Below are positions 1 through 8,409 of a stretch of DNA of 16,398 bases, in pieces. Source of the stretch: an uncultured bacterium (lineage in GTDB: Bacteria; Auribacterota; Tritonobacteria; UBA1439). The stretch's first letter is position 1. Each line of letters begins with the position of its first letter. The stretch spans positions 1 through 16,398 of the forward strand of contig CALLYX010000235.1 of assembly GCA_937858775.1 (NCBI GenBank), in the 5' to 3' direction. Below the pieces are notes generated by a model, which made no database searches, was not told the origin of the DNA, and saw nothing but the letters and a program-made list of their open reading frames with translations. Made by a program: the position numbers and the translations under genes.

Positions 1-2
1 CC

Positions 3-2000
3 GCCGGGCACCTCATCGAGTCCCTCCTCTCGGGGAGGCCGTGGGATTCGCATTTCGCGGCCAACTGGACCACCACATTCTACGTGGGCGCGGCGGGCGT
101 CGTGCTCGCGCTCTACTCGCTCGCCTTCTCCCCCCGGAGAAAGCTCGCGTTCCTCCTGGCCGCCGTCGCGGCCGCGGGCGTAGCGTTGGCGCTGGGGGCA
201 CAGACGCCGGCCTACCGTCTTTTCTACTCGTGGGTCCCCGGCGCCACGCGCTTCCACGCGCCGGCTAGATTCCTCTGGCTTCTTCCCGTAACCCTCTCCC
301 TCTTGGCGGGTCTGGGAATGGAGAGGCTCGCGTCGGGTCCGCGGGGCGCCGGCGACCGCCTCTTCTTCGCCGCTGTCCTCTGCGCCGTGCTCGCCCTCCG
401 CTTCGGCCGGGTGTGGGGCGTCCGGCCGTTCTCCGCCGTCCCGGTTTCGCTCTCCGCCGTGCGCGCGCTCGCGCCCGCCGCCTTGGCCGTCGCCGCCGTC
501 GCCTTCGCCCGGCTCGCGGGGCGGCTTGGGGGGGGCGCGGCGGCCGCCCTCCTCGGCGCGCTCGCCGTCGCTGAGGCGACTGCGGGCTTCGCCTATCTCT
601 CCTTCATCGACTTCGCCGCGAAGTATTCCACCCCGCCGGCTGCCGCCTTCCTCAGGGCGCGCGCCGGGCTCTCCCGCTTCTTCGCCTACAATCCGCGACT
701 CAACAACTACACCGCCGCCTTTCCGGGCCCCGATGCCGTCCCGATGCTGTACCCCGAGCTGTCGAACTACTTCGGCCTCTACGACGTCCAGGGCCGCGGG
801 CCGCTCCGGCTGGAGCGCTACGACTCCCTTATCAAGGGGATCAACAGGCGGCACGAGATGTTTCGCGAGCGCGGCGCCTACCACGCAATCGTCAGGAACA
901 TCCTCTCTCCGGCCGTGGATCTCCTCGGCGTCCGCTACATCGTATGCAAGGGGGAGCTCGACACGCCCCTGGAGGTGATCTACGAGGACGCCCTGGAGAT
1001 CCATGCGGGGCCGGGAAAGCCGGCCAGCGTGGAGGCGGGCCGCCCCGTACTGGCGTCGGCGGTCGTCCTCGACTCGTTCCTGGAGGGGGCCCGCGGGGCG
1101 GCCCAGGGGGAGGTGGTGGCGCAGCTTGTCCTCCGATCGAACGGGGACGAGGCGGCGGTCCTACCCGTCAGGGCCGGCGTTGACACGGCGGAGGTGTTCG
1201 CGTCGCCCGGGCGGGGCGGCCGGGCCGCGGCGCGGCACGCGCGCCCACTCCCCAAGGACACGTGGGAGGAGGGCGACTGGAACGGGAACCGCCTCGAGGG
1301 GGCGCGCTTCAGGGGCGTTTTCGAACTGGAGAAGCCGGTCGGCTTCGACTCGGTGACGATACGCTACCTCCGCAGCGGAGGGATGCTGGCCGTCAACGGC
1401 GTCCTTTTCAGCCCGGCCGGGCGGGAGGAGCTGCGCGAACGGATGCGCAGGCGGTTCACGCCGGTGTTCAGGGACCCGGCGCACGGGATAGTCGTATACG
1501 AGAACGCGGACGCCCTCCCGCGCGCCTTCCTCGCGCCCTCGGCGGTCGCGGCCGGAAGTCCTCTCGATGCGCTCGAGCTGGTCCTCGGCGGCGCGGATCT
1601 CTCCCGCACCGTGGTCCTGGAGGAGCCCCCGCCGCCGATGGGTGATGGGGGCGGGGAGGGGGGGGCGGGGGAGGCGGAGATCGTGGACTGCCGGCCCGGG
1701 AGGGTCGAGATCCGCGCACGCGCCCGGGCGCGTTGCATGCTCTTCCTGAGCGACATCTGGTATCCCGGCTGGGAGGCGTCCGTCGACGGCGAGCCCGCCA
1801 AGGTGTACCGGGCGGACTACGCCTTCAGGGCGGTCCATCTCCAGCCGGGCGAGCACCGCGTGGTCATGCGGTTCAGGCCGAAATCGCTCGCGATCGGCGG
1901 CGCGCTGAGCCTGCTCTCCCTCGCGGCCATCGCGGCGGTGTGCTTCCGGGGAGGGAGGAAGGCCTCGCCATTCCGGGGCGGCGGCCGCCACGCGCCATAG
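3..2000 (+). CDS. YfhO-family polytopic membrane protein, 5' end missing
   Basis: The frame is open from the first bases of the window, so the true start lies upstream. The GTG at 84 is only the first start-like codon inside the window. About 665 residues are visible; YfhO proteins are usually somewhat longer, so a few N-terminal membrane segments are probably missing. Hydrophobic helices fill roughly the first 200 visible residues. A long soluble region follows, then a C-terminal module with the family's typical SDIWYPGWEASVDG and YRADYAFRAVHLQPGEHRV stretches, one last membrane helix and a short basic tail. YfhO proteins are linked to glycosylation of lipoteichoic acid or other surface polymers in Gram-positives and resemble GT-C enzymes; the substrate here is unknown. 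A Gly/Glu-rich low-complexity insert is encoded by the G runs around 1647-1671. The gene converges with the leftward gene ending at 2151. I see no convincing terminator in the 150 bp between them. Confidence 0.85.
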   Translation, partial: AGHLIESLLSGRPWDSHFAANWTTTFYVGAAGVVLALYSLAFSPRRKLAFLLAAVAAAGVALALGAQTPAYRLFYSWVPGATRFHAPARFLWLLPVTLSLLAGLGMERLASGPRGAGDRLFFAAVLCAVLALRFGRVWGVRPFSAVPVSLSAVRALAPAALAVAAVAFARLAGRLGGGAAAALLGALAVAEATAGFAYLSFIDFAAKYSTPPAAAFLRARAGLSRFFAYNPRLNNYTAAFPGPDAVPMLYPELSNYFGLYDVQGRGPLRLERYDSLIKGINRRHEMFRERGAYHAIVRNILSPAVDLLGVRYIVCKGELDTPLEVIYEDALEIHAGPGKPASVEAGRPVLASAVVLDSFLEGARGAAQGEVVAQLVLRSNGDEAAVLPVRAGVDTAEVFASPGRGGRAAARHARPLPKDTWEEGDWNGNRLEGARFRGVFELEKPVGFDSVTIRYLRSGGMLAVNGVLFSPAGREELRERMRRRFTPVFRDPAHGIVVYENADALPRAFLAPSAVAAGSPLDALELVLGGADLSRTVVLEEPPPPMGDGGGEGGAGEAEIVDCRPGRVEIRARARARCMLFLSDIWYPGWEASVDGEPAKVYRADYAFRAVHLQPGEHRVVMRFRPKSLAIGGALSLLSLAAIAAVCFRGGRKASPFRGGGRHAP

Positions 2001-2150
2001 CGGGGATGGTTCTTCGCTGCGGGTGGCTGGTCTGCGCGCGTCCCTCGGCGTCGAGGAGGCACCCCCGCGCGCCCGAGAGGGCGTGCGGCGTCGACCGCGG
2101 TACGCACGGAAGAGGGCGCTCGCCCCGACCGCGGAACCGCCCGCGCCGTT

Positions 2151-4592
2151 CTAATCCGAACCCTGGCGGGAAGCCGCGCCCCTTCCCGCGCCCCTGAGAG
2201 GGGGCTCCTGGCCCGCGCTTCCCATGACGAAGATGAGCGGGCCGACGGCGTACATGGCGGCCGCGAGCAGCACGACGCGGGAGAAGCCGAACTCGATCGC
2301 GATGATGATGCTGACAATGGACGCGAGGATCGACGCGCCGGCGTTGATCCCCCACGCCCAGGGGAGGAGCGGTTCGTATCCGGCGCGCCGCTTGAGAACG
2401 GTCAGGCCCGACGGGAAGGGGATGCCCATCAGGAATCCGAGCGGGGCGACGACCGCCAGGGCGACGGCGATCTTCACGTGGCTCGGCGAGCCGGCGTACT
2501 CCCTGAAGATACGGTCGGCGAAGAGGGCGGAGGCGGCGAGCATGATCACGATGCCCGCGGACGCGGCGGCGATGAGCGCACGCTTCGCGGAGCGCACGGA
2601 CTCCGAGGCGAGGCTTCCCAGTCCGGAGAAGAGCAGCATGGAGGAGAGCACGAGCGCGATGGAATAGATCGGGTGGCCGAGGAAGAGCACGAGCTTCTGC
2701 ATGAAGCATATCTCGATGAACATGAACCCGAACCCGATCGCCAGGAAGTAGGCGATGGAGCACCAGCTCCCGCGTAGCCCCACCCCCTCCAGCCGGAAGC
2801 TGATCAGGGGGACCACGATGAAGAGCGCCACCGCGAGGATGACCTGCGCGAGGAGCATCAGGAGGGTGAAAAGGGCCCAGTTCCCCCGGGCAAAATCCTG
2901 CATGTCATAGGCGGGGCGGTCTCTCCGCACCTCGCTGATGAAGGCGTTTTCCCACTTGCTGTCCTCGAAGAAAAACGGCTGGTCGTCATAGACGGGCGTG
3001 ACCTTGTACGGGTACTGCCGGAAAAAGGACTCTAACGAACCCTTCTCCCGGCTCTCGAACAGCTCCGCATAGGCGTTGGAGCCGGGTGGCGCCGGGTAGA
3101 GGAGCGTGACATCGCCGACCCTCGCGGGATCCGAGAGCGCCTTCAGTTCCTCCTCCGTGAACGGGCTCCTCTTGAAAAGGGTCGCCCCCCATGACGGGAC
3201 GCCCAGGACCGCGATGTGCCTCTCCGGGTCGGTGACGCCGAGCCGCTCGAATGCGCGGATGCCTACGCTGCACAGCCGCAGGTGTTCCCGCGGGACCTTC
3301 CACCGCCATCGAGAGATGGAAAGAATGCCGTCCGGCTTGAGTTTCCGCAGGTAATCCTCGACCGCATCGACGGTGTAGAGGTAGTTCTCGGAAAGGACGT
3401 AGGCGCCCGAGGAGAGGGCGGCAAATGTGTCGACGCCCGTCAACTGGATGATGTCGAAGCGCTTCCGGGTGCCCCTGACGAAGTCGCGCCCCTCCGCCTC
3501 GATGATCTCCACGTTCTCCCTGTTGAATATATCCCCGTTGAAATCCTTGTAGATCCTCCTCCCGATGTCGATGATCACAGGGTTGATGTCGACGCCGGTG
3601 ATGTGCGCGGCGCCCCGTTCCAGGCCGGAGACGATGTCGGGCCCCGCCCCGACGCCGATGACGAGGACCTCCGGGTTTTTCACCAGGGCGTAGGGAAGGG
3701 CGTTGATATGGTACGTGGTGAGTTGCGGAAGGGGGCCGGGCGCAAGGCGCGCCATATACGTGTTCGCGGTCCCATCCTGGGTGATGAGCCGGTAGTCGTC
3801 CGACGTGGGGGTAAGGAACCGGAGGTCGGTGCCGGGGCAGGAGGAGACATCGACGCGGGTGAGGGGATTCCATTTGGAGTACTCCACCCGCGCGCCGGGT
3901 ATGCGATACGCCTGGGCAAGCTCTTTGTGCCTCTCCGGCCGCACCTCGATCAATCTGGTCTTCCACAGGGCCCCCGCCCCCGCGATCCCCATGAAGACGA
4001 CGAACGCGGCGAGCGCCAGTGCGTCCCTGCGCAACCGGTTGAAGCAAACGGACGCGACGACAGCCAGGAGGGCAAGGAGGAAGAGGAGCGCCTCGCCCCC
4101 CACCGGGCCGAGCAGATAGAGAAAGACGAAGCACCCGAGCGCGGAGCCAGCCATGTTGAAGAAGTAGGTGGTGCCGATCGCCTTCGCGAACCGCGTGACC
4201 GCTATCGTGATGATGGAGCCGGCAAGGATGTAGGGCGGGACCAGGACGGCATAGCTTAAGACGACCTTGTAGAGTTCCCGGTAGCTCATGAGGGAATGCT
4301 CGATATCGATGCTGATCCTGCAGACCAGCGCCATGCTTGCGACGATGGTCGCGGCGAAGGCGAGGGACAGGATGGCGAGCAGACGCTCCGGATCCTGGCG
4401 CATCGGCCATTTCCAGATGGCGAGGATTGTCCCGCCGATACCGAAACCGAGCATCGCCACGGTGATGATGAGATAGACGATGTGGTTCCAATACAGGATG
4501 GCGAGGATGCGGGTATGGAGCAGCTCCAGCGCGATGGTCGCTGCCGATATGATCAGCACCCCCAGGAGGGGCGCACTATCCCTGCGATTCAT
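2151..4592 (-). CDS. Membrane protein with spermidine-synthase-like SAM-binding domain
   Basis: This is an 813-aa protein. Membrane helices lie at about residues 8-60, 75-90, 108-130 and 145-210. A soluble Rossmann domain spans about 230-545, and a second helix bundle about 570-795. The soluble part has a SAM-binding glycine motif (GVGAG, 313-317), an acidic residue in GVDINP (D335) and a family-typical DDQPFFF motif (536-542), as in spermidine-synthase-fold membrane proteins. The stretch where polyamine synthases keep the catalytic aspartate (a D-x-x-D/DP-like motif) reads IIQLTGVDTF here, so true spermidine synthesis is doubtful. A SAM-dependent methyl- or aminopropyl-transfer role at the membrane is inference. 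The ATG is supported by a GGAGGA Shine-Dalgarno about 6 nt upstream and by a promoter at 4649-4678. It may also be co-transcribed with the 658-aa gene upstream on the same strand. Confidence 0.82.
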   Translation of the reverse strand: MNRRDSAPLLGVLIISAATIALELLHTRILAILYWNHIVYLIITVAMLGFGIGGTILAIWKWPMRQDPERLLAILSLAFAATIVASMALVCRISIDIEHSLMSYRELYKVVLSYAVLVPPYILAGSIITIAVTRFAKAIGTTYFFNMAGSALGCFVFLYLLGPVGGEALLFLLALLAVVASVCFNRLRRDALALAAFVVFMGIAGAGALWKTRLIEVRPERHKELAQAYRIPGARVEYSKWNPLTRVDVSSCPGTDLRFLTPTSDDYRLITQDGTANTYMARLAPGPLPQLTTYHINALPYALVKNPEVLVIGVGAGPDIVSGLERGAAHITGVDINPVIIDIGRRIYKDFNGDIFNRENVEIIEAEGRDFVRGTRKRFDIIQLTGVDTFAALSSGAYVLSENYLYTVDAVEDYLRKLKPDGILSISRWRWKVPREHLRLCSVGIRAFERLGVTDPERHIAVLGVPSWGATLFKRSPFTEEELKALSDPARVGDVTLLYPAPPGSNAYAELFESREKGSLESFFRQYPYKVTPVYDDQPFFFEDSKWENAFISEVRRDRPAYDMQDFARGNWALFTLLMLLAQVILAVALFIVVPLISFRLEGVGLRGSWCSIAYFLAIGFGFMFIEICFMQKLVLFLGHPIYSIALVLSSMLLFSGLGSLASESVRSAKRALIAAASAGIVIMLAASALFADRIFREYAGSPSHVKIAVALAVVAPLGFLMGIPFPSGLTVLKRRAGYEPLLPWAWGINAGASILASIVSIIIAIEFGFSRVVLLAAAMYAVGPLIFVMGSAGQEPPLRGAGRGAASRQGSD

Positions 4593-4648
4593 CGGTTCCT
4601 CCGCGGTTGGAAGCAGCGGATCGCGGTGCCGTGGTGTGTCGGGGGGAC

Positions 4649-4678
4649 AGTATCATACAGGTGAACAATGCGTGTCAA
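4649..4678 (-). promoter_or_regulatory. Sigma70-like promoter of the spermidine-synthase-like gene
   Basis: Read on the minus strand, a perfect -35 box TTGACA (4673-4678) is followed by TATGAT (4652-4657, five of six matches) after 15 bp, or by GATACT (4649-4654, four of six) after 18 bp. Either would start transcription about 50-60 nt before the ATG at 4592. The site lies in a locally AT-richer patch of an otherwise very GC-rich region. It sits in the 178-bp gap between two leftward genes, so it would give the downstream gene its own transcript. Confidence 0.55.
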
Positions 4679-4770
4679 GGATGCAGATCGCGGATCCGGC
4701 GCTGGTGCGATGCCGCGCGGGCTTCCGGGCGCGCCGCTCTCCATGCCGGAGGCCTGGCTGGCCGGGATGC

Positions 4771-6747
4771 TCAAAAGAGCAGGAGCCGCCCCTGCATCGC
4801 GAGGGAGAAGAGGTACGCGAACCCGGCGGCCGAGCACGACGCTGCGGCCGCCGCCGCGATGCGCGCCGCCCTCTCCCCCTCCTTCAGGGCGCGCGACAGG
4901 CCGCGCCCGCCGAAGACCATCAGGGGGAACACCAGTGTGGATAGGTAGTGGACCTTCCACATGTTCGCGTACGCCGCCAAGAGCGTGGCGCAATACACGA
5001 CGGAGAAGAGGAGGAAGAAATAGCCCTCCCTGTCGTTCCGGAGGGGGAGCGCCAGCGCGAGGAATCCCGAGCAGAGGCACGCGTACCCGAAGAAGCTGAG
5101 CCGGGATCCGGGCCGATAGGGGAGCACGGCGCCGAACCTGCTGAAGTTCTCCCAGAGAATGATGTCGATCCACGGCTTCAGGACCCCTTTCGCGTAGCCG
5201 TAGGCGAGGAGGCAGAAGAGGAATATGGCGATGAAGAAGATGAGGCATCCGAGCTGTTTTGCGGCCCACCTCCATTCGCGCCACAGGAGTGCGTAGCACA
5301 GGATGCCCGCAGCGCAGAAAAAGAAGCCCGCCCATCCGGAAAAGCAGCCCACCAGCGCGAACAGCATGAACCATCCGCCCTCTTTCCTGATCATGAAGCC
5401 GAAGGCGAGCATGATGCAGAGCATCATGAAGTGCGTCATGAAGTGGAGAGAGACGCCGGCGGTCAGTACCGCCGCGAGGTTCATCGTGCCGAGCGTCATG
5501 GAGAGGCGCGCCCCGCGCCCCCCCCCGGCGAGTTGGAGGCTCGTGAAGAGGAGGGCGACCAGCAGGGCGTAGGCGACCTTGTTGAGCGCCGCCATATCCG
5601 ACCCCATCAGGGCGTAGCCGAACGAGGCGAAGATGTAGCTCATAGGGGGGTTGGTCACCGCGTAGCCGGGCATCTCGGGGGTGCCCGGGGAGTGGTAGAT
5701 GTAGGGGCGGCGGACCAGGTTCGACGCGAAATCCCGGGCCTCCATGATGTCGTACATCAGGATGCAGTTGACGAACCGGTACCTTTTTCCGAACTCCGCC
5801 AGGAACTGTGCGCGGCTGAGGCCGGTGAAATCGAGGAGGGTGCACGGCGCGGGCGCCCCGGATGCGTCGGCGAAGCGGAGCCGCACCTCCCGCACGCCGG
5901 GGGCGGGGGCGAGCTCCATCGTCGCGACCGCCTGTTTCTGGAAGAGGACCGGGCGGCCACTGTCGAAGAACGGCTGGGGGACCGGCTGCTTCAGTTCGAC
6001 GCCGTCCGCGGCGATGGTGAACTCACCGGCGGCGGAGGACCGCACGAGGTAGCCGATCCGCACCATCATGGCGCCCGGCCCCCTCGACGAGATAAGGGCC
6101 CGCCCCTCGCCGCGGGGAAGGTCGACAAAGCGCCCGTCCCGCGAAATGCCGTCCCCTTCGTAGCGCAGCGAGAGCGCCGCCGGCTTATCCGGGAAATGCA
6201 CGTTCCGCACCTGCTCGACCAGCCAGTGGTCCCGCGGCTCTATGAAGGTATAGCCGCCGAGGAGCGTGAAGAGCAAGATGAACGAGGCGGCGACGGCCAG
6301 AGATGCGGGGGGGGGGAGCGGGAGGTCGTAGGCGACCGTGGGGAGCCGCCGCGATCGTAGGGGCCGGGCCGCCAGCGAGGCCGCCAGCCCTACCGCCATC
6401 GCCGCCAGCAGCGCCGTCCGGCTCATCGCGATGCCGGCCAGCTTGGGCAGCGTGGTGGCGGCCGTGAGAAACAGCACATTGACGGCGAAGCCGCGGGCGA
6501 GGAGGCCCGAGAGCGGGATGCGTTCCCTCCGCCCGAAGGAAAGCACGAGCGCCGTCCCCGGAACGAAGAAGATGACGAGGATTGCGGCGCAGTCGCGCGC
6601 CATCCCCGCGATCGCGGAACAGGGACGCGGAAGGGGGGGGATCGCCGCGGCGGCGGCGAGGATCGCAAGGGCCGCGACGTTGGCGGCGATGACGAGGGGG
6701 GAATATCCACGTCCGGCTGCGGCGAGTCCAAGCGGCGTGCGGCGCAT
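4771..6747 (-). CDS. Large polytopic membrane protein, possibly GT-C-type glycosyltransferase
   Basis: This is a 658-aa protein of unrecognised family. About five hydrophobic helices occupy residues 18-165. A soluble segment of about 200 residues (170-370) follows, then another set of helices to the C-terminus. The soluble segment starts with EPRDHWLVEQV. It contains a beta-rich stretch (about 190-300) resembling a carbohydrate-binding or PA14-like sandwich, and ends in NPPMSYIFASFGYAL. The NPP-hydrophobic pattern before a helix resembles the GT39/ArnT-like (GT-C) layout, but I cannot identify the usual catalytic acidic residues with certainty. A glycosyl-transfer or surface-polymer role is therefore inference. 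The ATG follows GAAGGTC, a weak Shine-Dalgarno. The gene is divergent from the radical-SAM gene starting at 7001 and lies upstream of the spermidine-synthase-like gene on the same strand. Confidence 0.75.
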   Translation of the reverse strand: MRRTPLGLAAAGRGYSPLVIAANVAALAILAAAAAIPPLPRPCSAIAGMARDCAAILVIFFVPGTALVLSFGRRERIPLSGLLARGFAVNVLFLTAATTLPKLAGIAMSRTALLAAMAVGLAASLAARPLRSRRLPTVAYDLPLPPPASLAVAASFILLFTLLGGYTFIEPRDHWLVEQVRNVHFPDKPAALSLRYEGDGISRDGRFVDLPRGEGRALISSRGPGAMMVRIGYLVRSSAAGEFTIAADGVELKQPVPQPFFDSGRPVLFQKQAVATMELAPAPGVREVRLRFADASGAPAPCTLLDFTGLSRAQFLAEFGKRYRFVNCILMYDIMEARDFASNLVRRPYIYHSPGTPEMPGYAVTNPPMSYIFASFGYALMGSDMAALNKVAYALLVALLFTSLQLAGGGRGARLSMTLGTMNLAAVLTAGVSLHFMTHFMMLCIMLAFGFMIRKEGGWFMLFALVGCFSGWAGFFFCAAGILCYALLWREWRWAAKQLGCLIFFIAIFLFCLLAYGYAKGVLKPWIDIILWENFSRFGAVLPYRPGSRLSFFGYACLCSGFLALALPLRNDREGYFFLLFSVVYCATLLAAYANMWKVHYLSTLVFPLMVFGGRGLSRALKEGERAARIAAAAAASCSAAGFAYLFSLAMQGRLLLF

Positions 6748-7000
6748 GGCTGACCTTCGTTCAATAGGGGGGCGGCGTCACGCCCACCCGCGTAACGCGG
6801 GGGGCGGATCGATCCCCGCGCCATCTCACGCGCGCGGGGGCCGACGCAATCCATGCAATTATGTCATGTTGGCGCTGCCGCGTTGTGATAACATGCTTTC
6901 CCTGCCGAGAATTCCGGCAGATCCTTTGTGCCGCGGCGCACAACGGCGATTCCCGGCTTTTCCGCCGGGGCGCCGCGGCTCGAATCGCGGGGGTGTCATC
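6748..7000. promoter_or_regulatory. Divergent intergenic region with weak promoter candidates
   Basis: This 253-bp gap separates the leftward membrane-protein gene from the rightward radical-SAM gene and should hold both promoters. The stretch around 6845-6905 is less GC-rich than its surroundings. On the plus strand, TGTGATAAC (6885-6892 region) looks like an extended -10 box without a good -35. On the minus strand, CATAAT (complement of 6858-6863) matches a -10 in five of six positions, again without a clear -35. No riboswitch-like structure was recognised; in particular I see no cobalamin B12-box, although the downstream enzyme has a B12-binding domain. Confidence 0.3.
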
Positions 7001-8404
7001 GTGAAGGTCGCGTTTGTGAATCCGAAGAACGAAATGCCCAAGCTGAAGTATAGCAGAAAAGTCCAGAAGCAGTACAGCAATCGCGGGCAGGTATTCCCCA
7101 ACCTGAGTATCTGCTACCTGGCCGCCCTGCTTGAGCGGCAGGGGCACACGGTGATGATCGTGGATTCGAACGCCCTCGGGCTTTCGCTTGGGGAAACGAT
7201 CGCCCGGTTGCGGGATTTTTCCCCCGCGGTCATCGGCTTCAACCTTCTCACCGAATCTTTTCTCGACACCCTGGAGGCGATAAAGCCCATCAAGGAGGCC
7301 TTGAGGGTTCCCATCATAGTGGGGGGGTTCCACCTCAAGATGTATCCCAGGGAGAGCATGACCCATCGCTGTATCGACTACGCGGTGATAGGTCCAGGGT
7401 GGAAGACGCTTCCGGAGCTCCTCGCGGCCATAGAGGACGGGGGGGGGCGGCTTGATAGGGTCAACGGCATCGCGTACAGGGAGGACGGGGATGTCGTACT
7501 CACTGAACCCAGGCAGGACCCCACGACGCTTGACGATGTCCCATTTCCCGCCCGGCATCTCCTCCCCAACGATCGCTACACGACGATCCTCACGCAACAC
7601 TGGCCCATCACCGTCATGCTGTCCGGCATGGGATGTCCGTTCCATTGCCTCTACTGCGACATGACCGGTTTCCACCACCTCCGGCATCCCCAGCGAGTGA
7701 CCGATGAGATCGAGGAGTGCGTGAAGAGGTTCGGCTTCAGGGAGATCTTCATCCAGGACGAGACGTTCACCGTCAACAGGAAGCGCGTGGTCGCGATATG
7801 CGAGGAGATCATCCGCCGCGGGTTGAAGTTCTCTTTCGCCATCCGCACCCGTCCCGACTGCGTGGACAGGGAAACGTTGAAGATCATGAAAGCGGCGGGA
7901 TGCGTCAGGGTCAACTACGGCTTCGAGGCCGCGGACGAGGATGTCGCGAGAAGGATCAAGAGGGATATCCCGATCGAGACCATGTTCAATGCAGTGCGCT
8001 GGGCGAAGGAGGCGGATCTGATGACCCTGGGGTTCTTTCTTCTCGGCGCACCCGGCGAGACGGAGCGGAGCATCAAGAAGAACATCGACCTCGCGATAGC
8101 GCTGGATACCGATTATGTTTCCATAAGCAAGCTGGTGCCCGTCCCCAACAGCGAGCTCTATGAGATGATCAAGGCGAGGACGGGAACCGACTACTGGAGC
8201 GAATTCACGCTCGGCGACAGGGATATCATCAACAAGATCGCCTACTTCGATTCGAGCATCCAGGGCCGGGAACTCGATCTATGGCTCAGGCGCGCCTATC
8301 GCGCCTTCTACCTGAGGCCCCGCTTTATCGCGAGAACCCTGGGCCGCATCCGTTCGTGGAGGGAACTCGTCAATCTCGCCACCTCCGCCTGGTCGATCCT
8401 CTGA
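7001..8404 (+). CDS. B12-binding-domain radical SAM enzyme
   Basis: This 467-aa protein has the BchE/HpnP-type layout. Residues 1-190 form a cobalamin-binding-like Rossmann domain (KVAFVNPKN start, CYLAALLERQGHTV, IIVGGFHLK). A radical-SAM barrel with a CX3CX2C cluster motif (C212, C216, C219) then takes up most of the rest, and the C-terminal tail is basic. The N-domain lacks the DXHXXG base-on motif, as usual in this subfamily. Family members methylate unactivated carbons or cyclise or oxidise lipids and tetrapyrroles; the substrate here cannot be read. I chose the GTG at 7001, with a G-rich Shine-Dalgarno-like stretch just upstream, because homology begins there. The frame stays open far upstream only because it is antisense to the neighbouring gene. 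The SPASM gene starts 5 nt after the stop, suggesting an operon. A G9 run at 7439-7447 keeps the frame. Confidence 0.88.
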   Translation: MKVAFVNPKNEMPKLKYSRKVQKQYSNRGQVFPNLSICYLAALLERQGHTVMIVDSNALGLSLGETIARLRDFSPAVIGFNLLTESFLDTLEAIKPIKEALRVPIIVGGFHLKMYPRESMTHRCIDYAVIGPGWKTLPELLAAIEDGGGRLDRVNGIAYREDGDVVLTEPRQDPTTLDDVPFPARHLLPNDRYTTILTQHWPITVMLSGMGCPFHCLYCDMTGFHHLRHPQRVTDEIEECVKRFGFREIFIQDETFTVNRKRVVAICEEIIRRGLKFSFAIRTRPDCVDRETLKIMKAAGCVRVNYGFEAADEDVARRIKRDIPIETMFNAVRWAKEADLMTLGFFLLGAPGETERSIKKNIDLAIALDTDYVSISKLVPVPNSELYEMIKARTGTDYWSEFTLGDRDIINKIAYFDSSIQGRELDLWLRRAYRAFYLRPRFIARTLGRIRSWRELVNLATSAWSIL

Positions 8405-8409
8405 ATGCC

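Noticed and set aside
2001..2150. Possible terminator hairpins in the convergent gap
   Set aside because: Short GC stems occur (for example CCTCG/CGAGG) but none is followed by a T run, and such stems are expected by chance at this GC content.
2986..4491. A 501-codon minus-strand frame inside the spermidine-synthase-like gene
   Set aside because: It is out of frame with the real gene, which has clear SAM motifs; the alternative product is Arg/His/Pro-rich shadow.
4948..6360. A 470-codon plus-strand open frame
   Set aside because: It is a mirror of the leftward membrane-protein gene in GC-rich DNA. Its product is dominated by Glu, Arg, Gly and His, without hydrophobic core or motifs.
6338..7000. 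Long upstream extension of the B12 radical-SAM reading frame
   Set aside because: It is antisense to the start of the 658-aa gene and rich in Arg/Ala/Pro with no recognisable motif; homology begins at GTG 7001.
8281..8409. Start of the SPASM gene inside the upstream radical-SAM gene
   Set aside because: That extension overlaps the end of the B12 radical-SAM frame; ATG 8410 lies 5 nt after its stop and gives a normal N-terminus.
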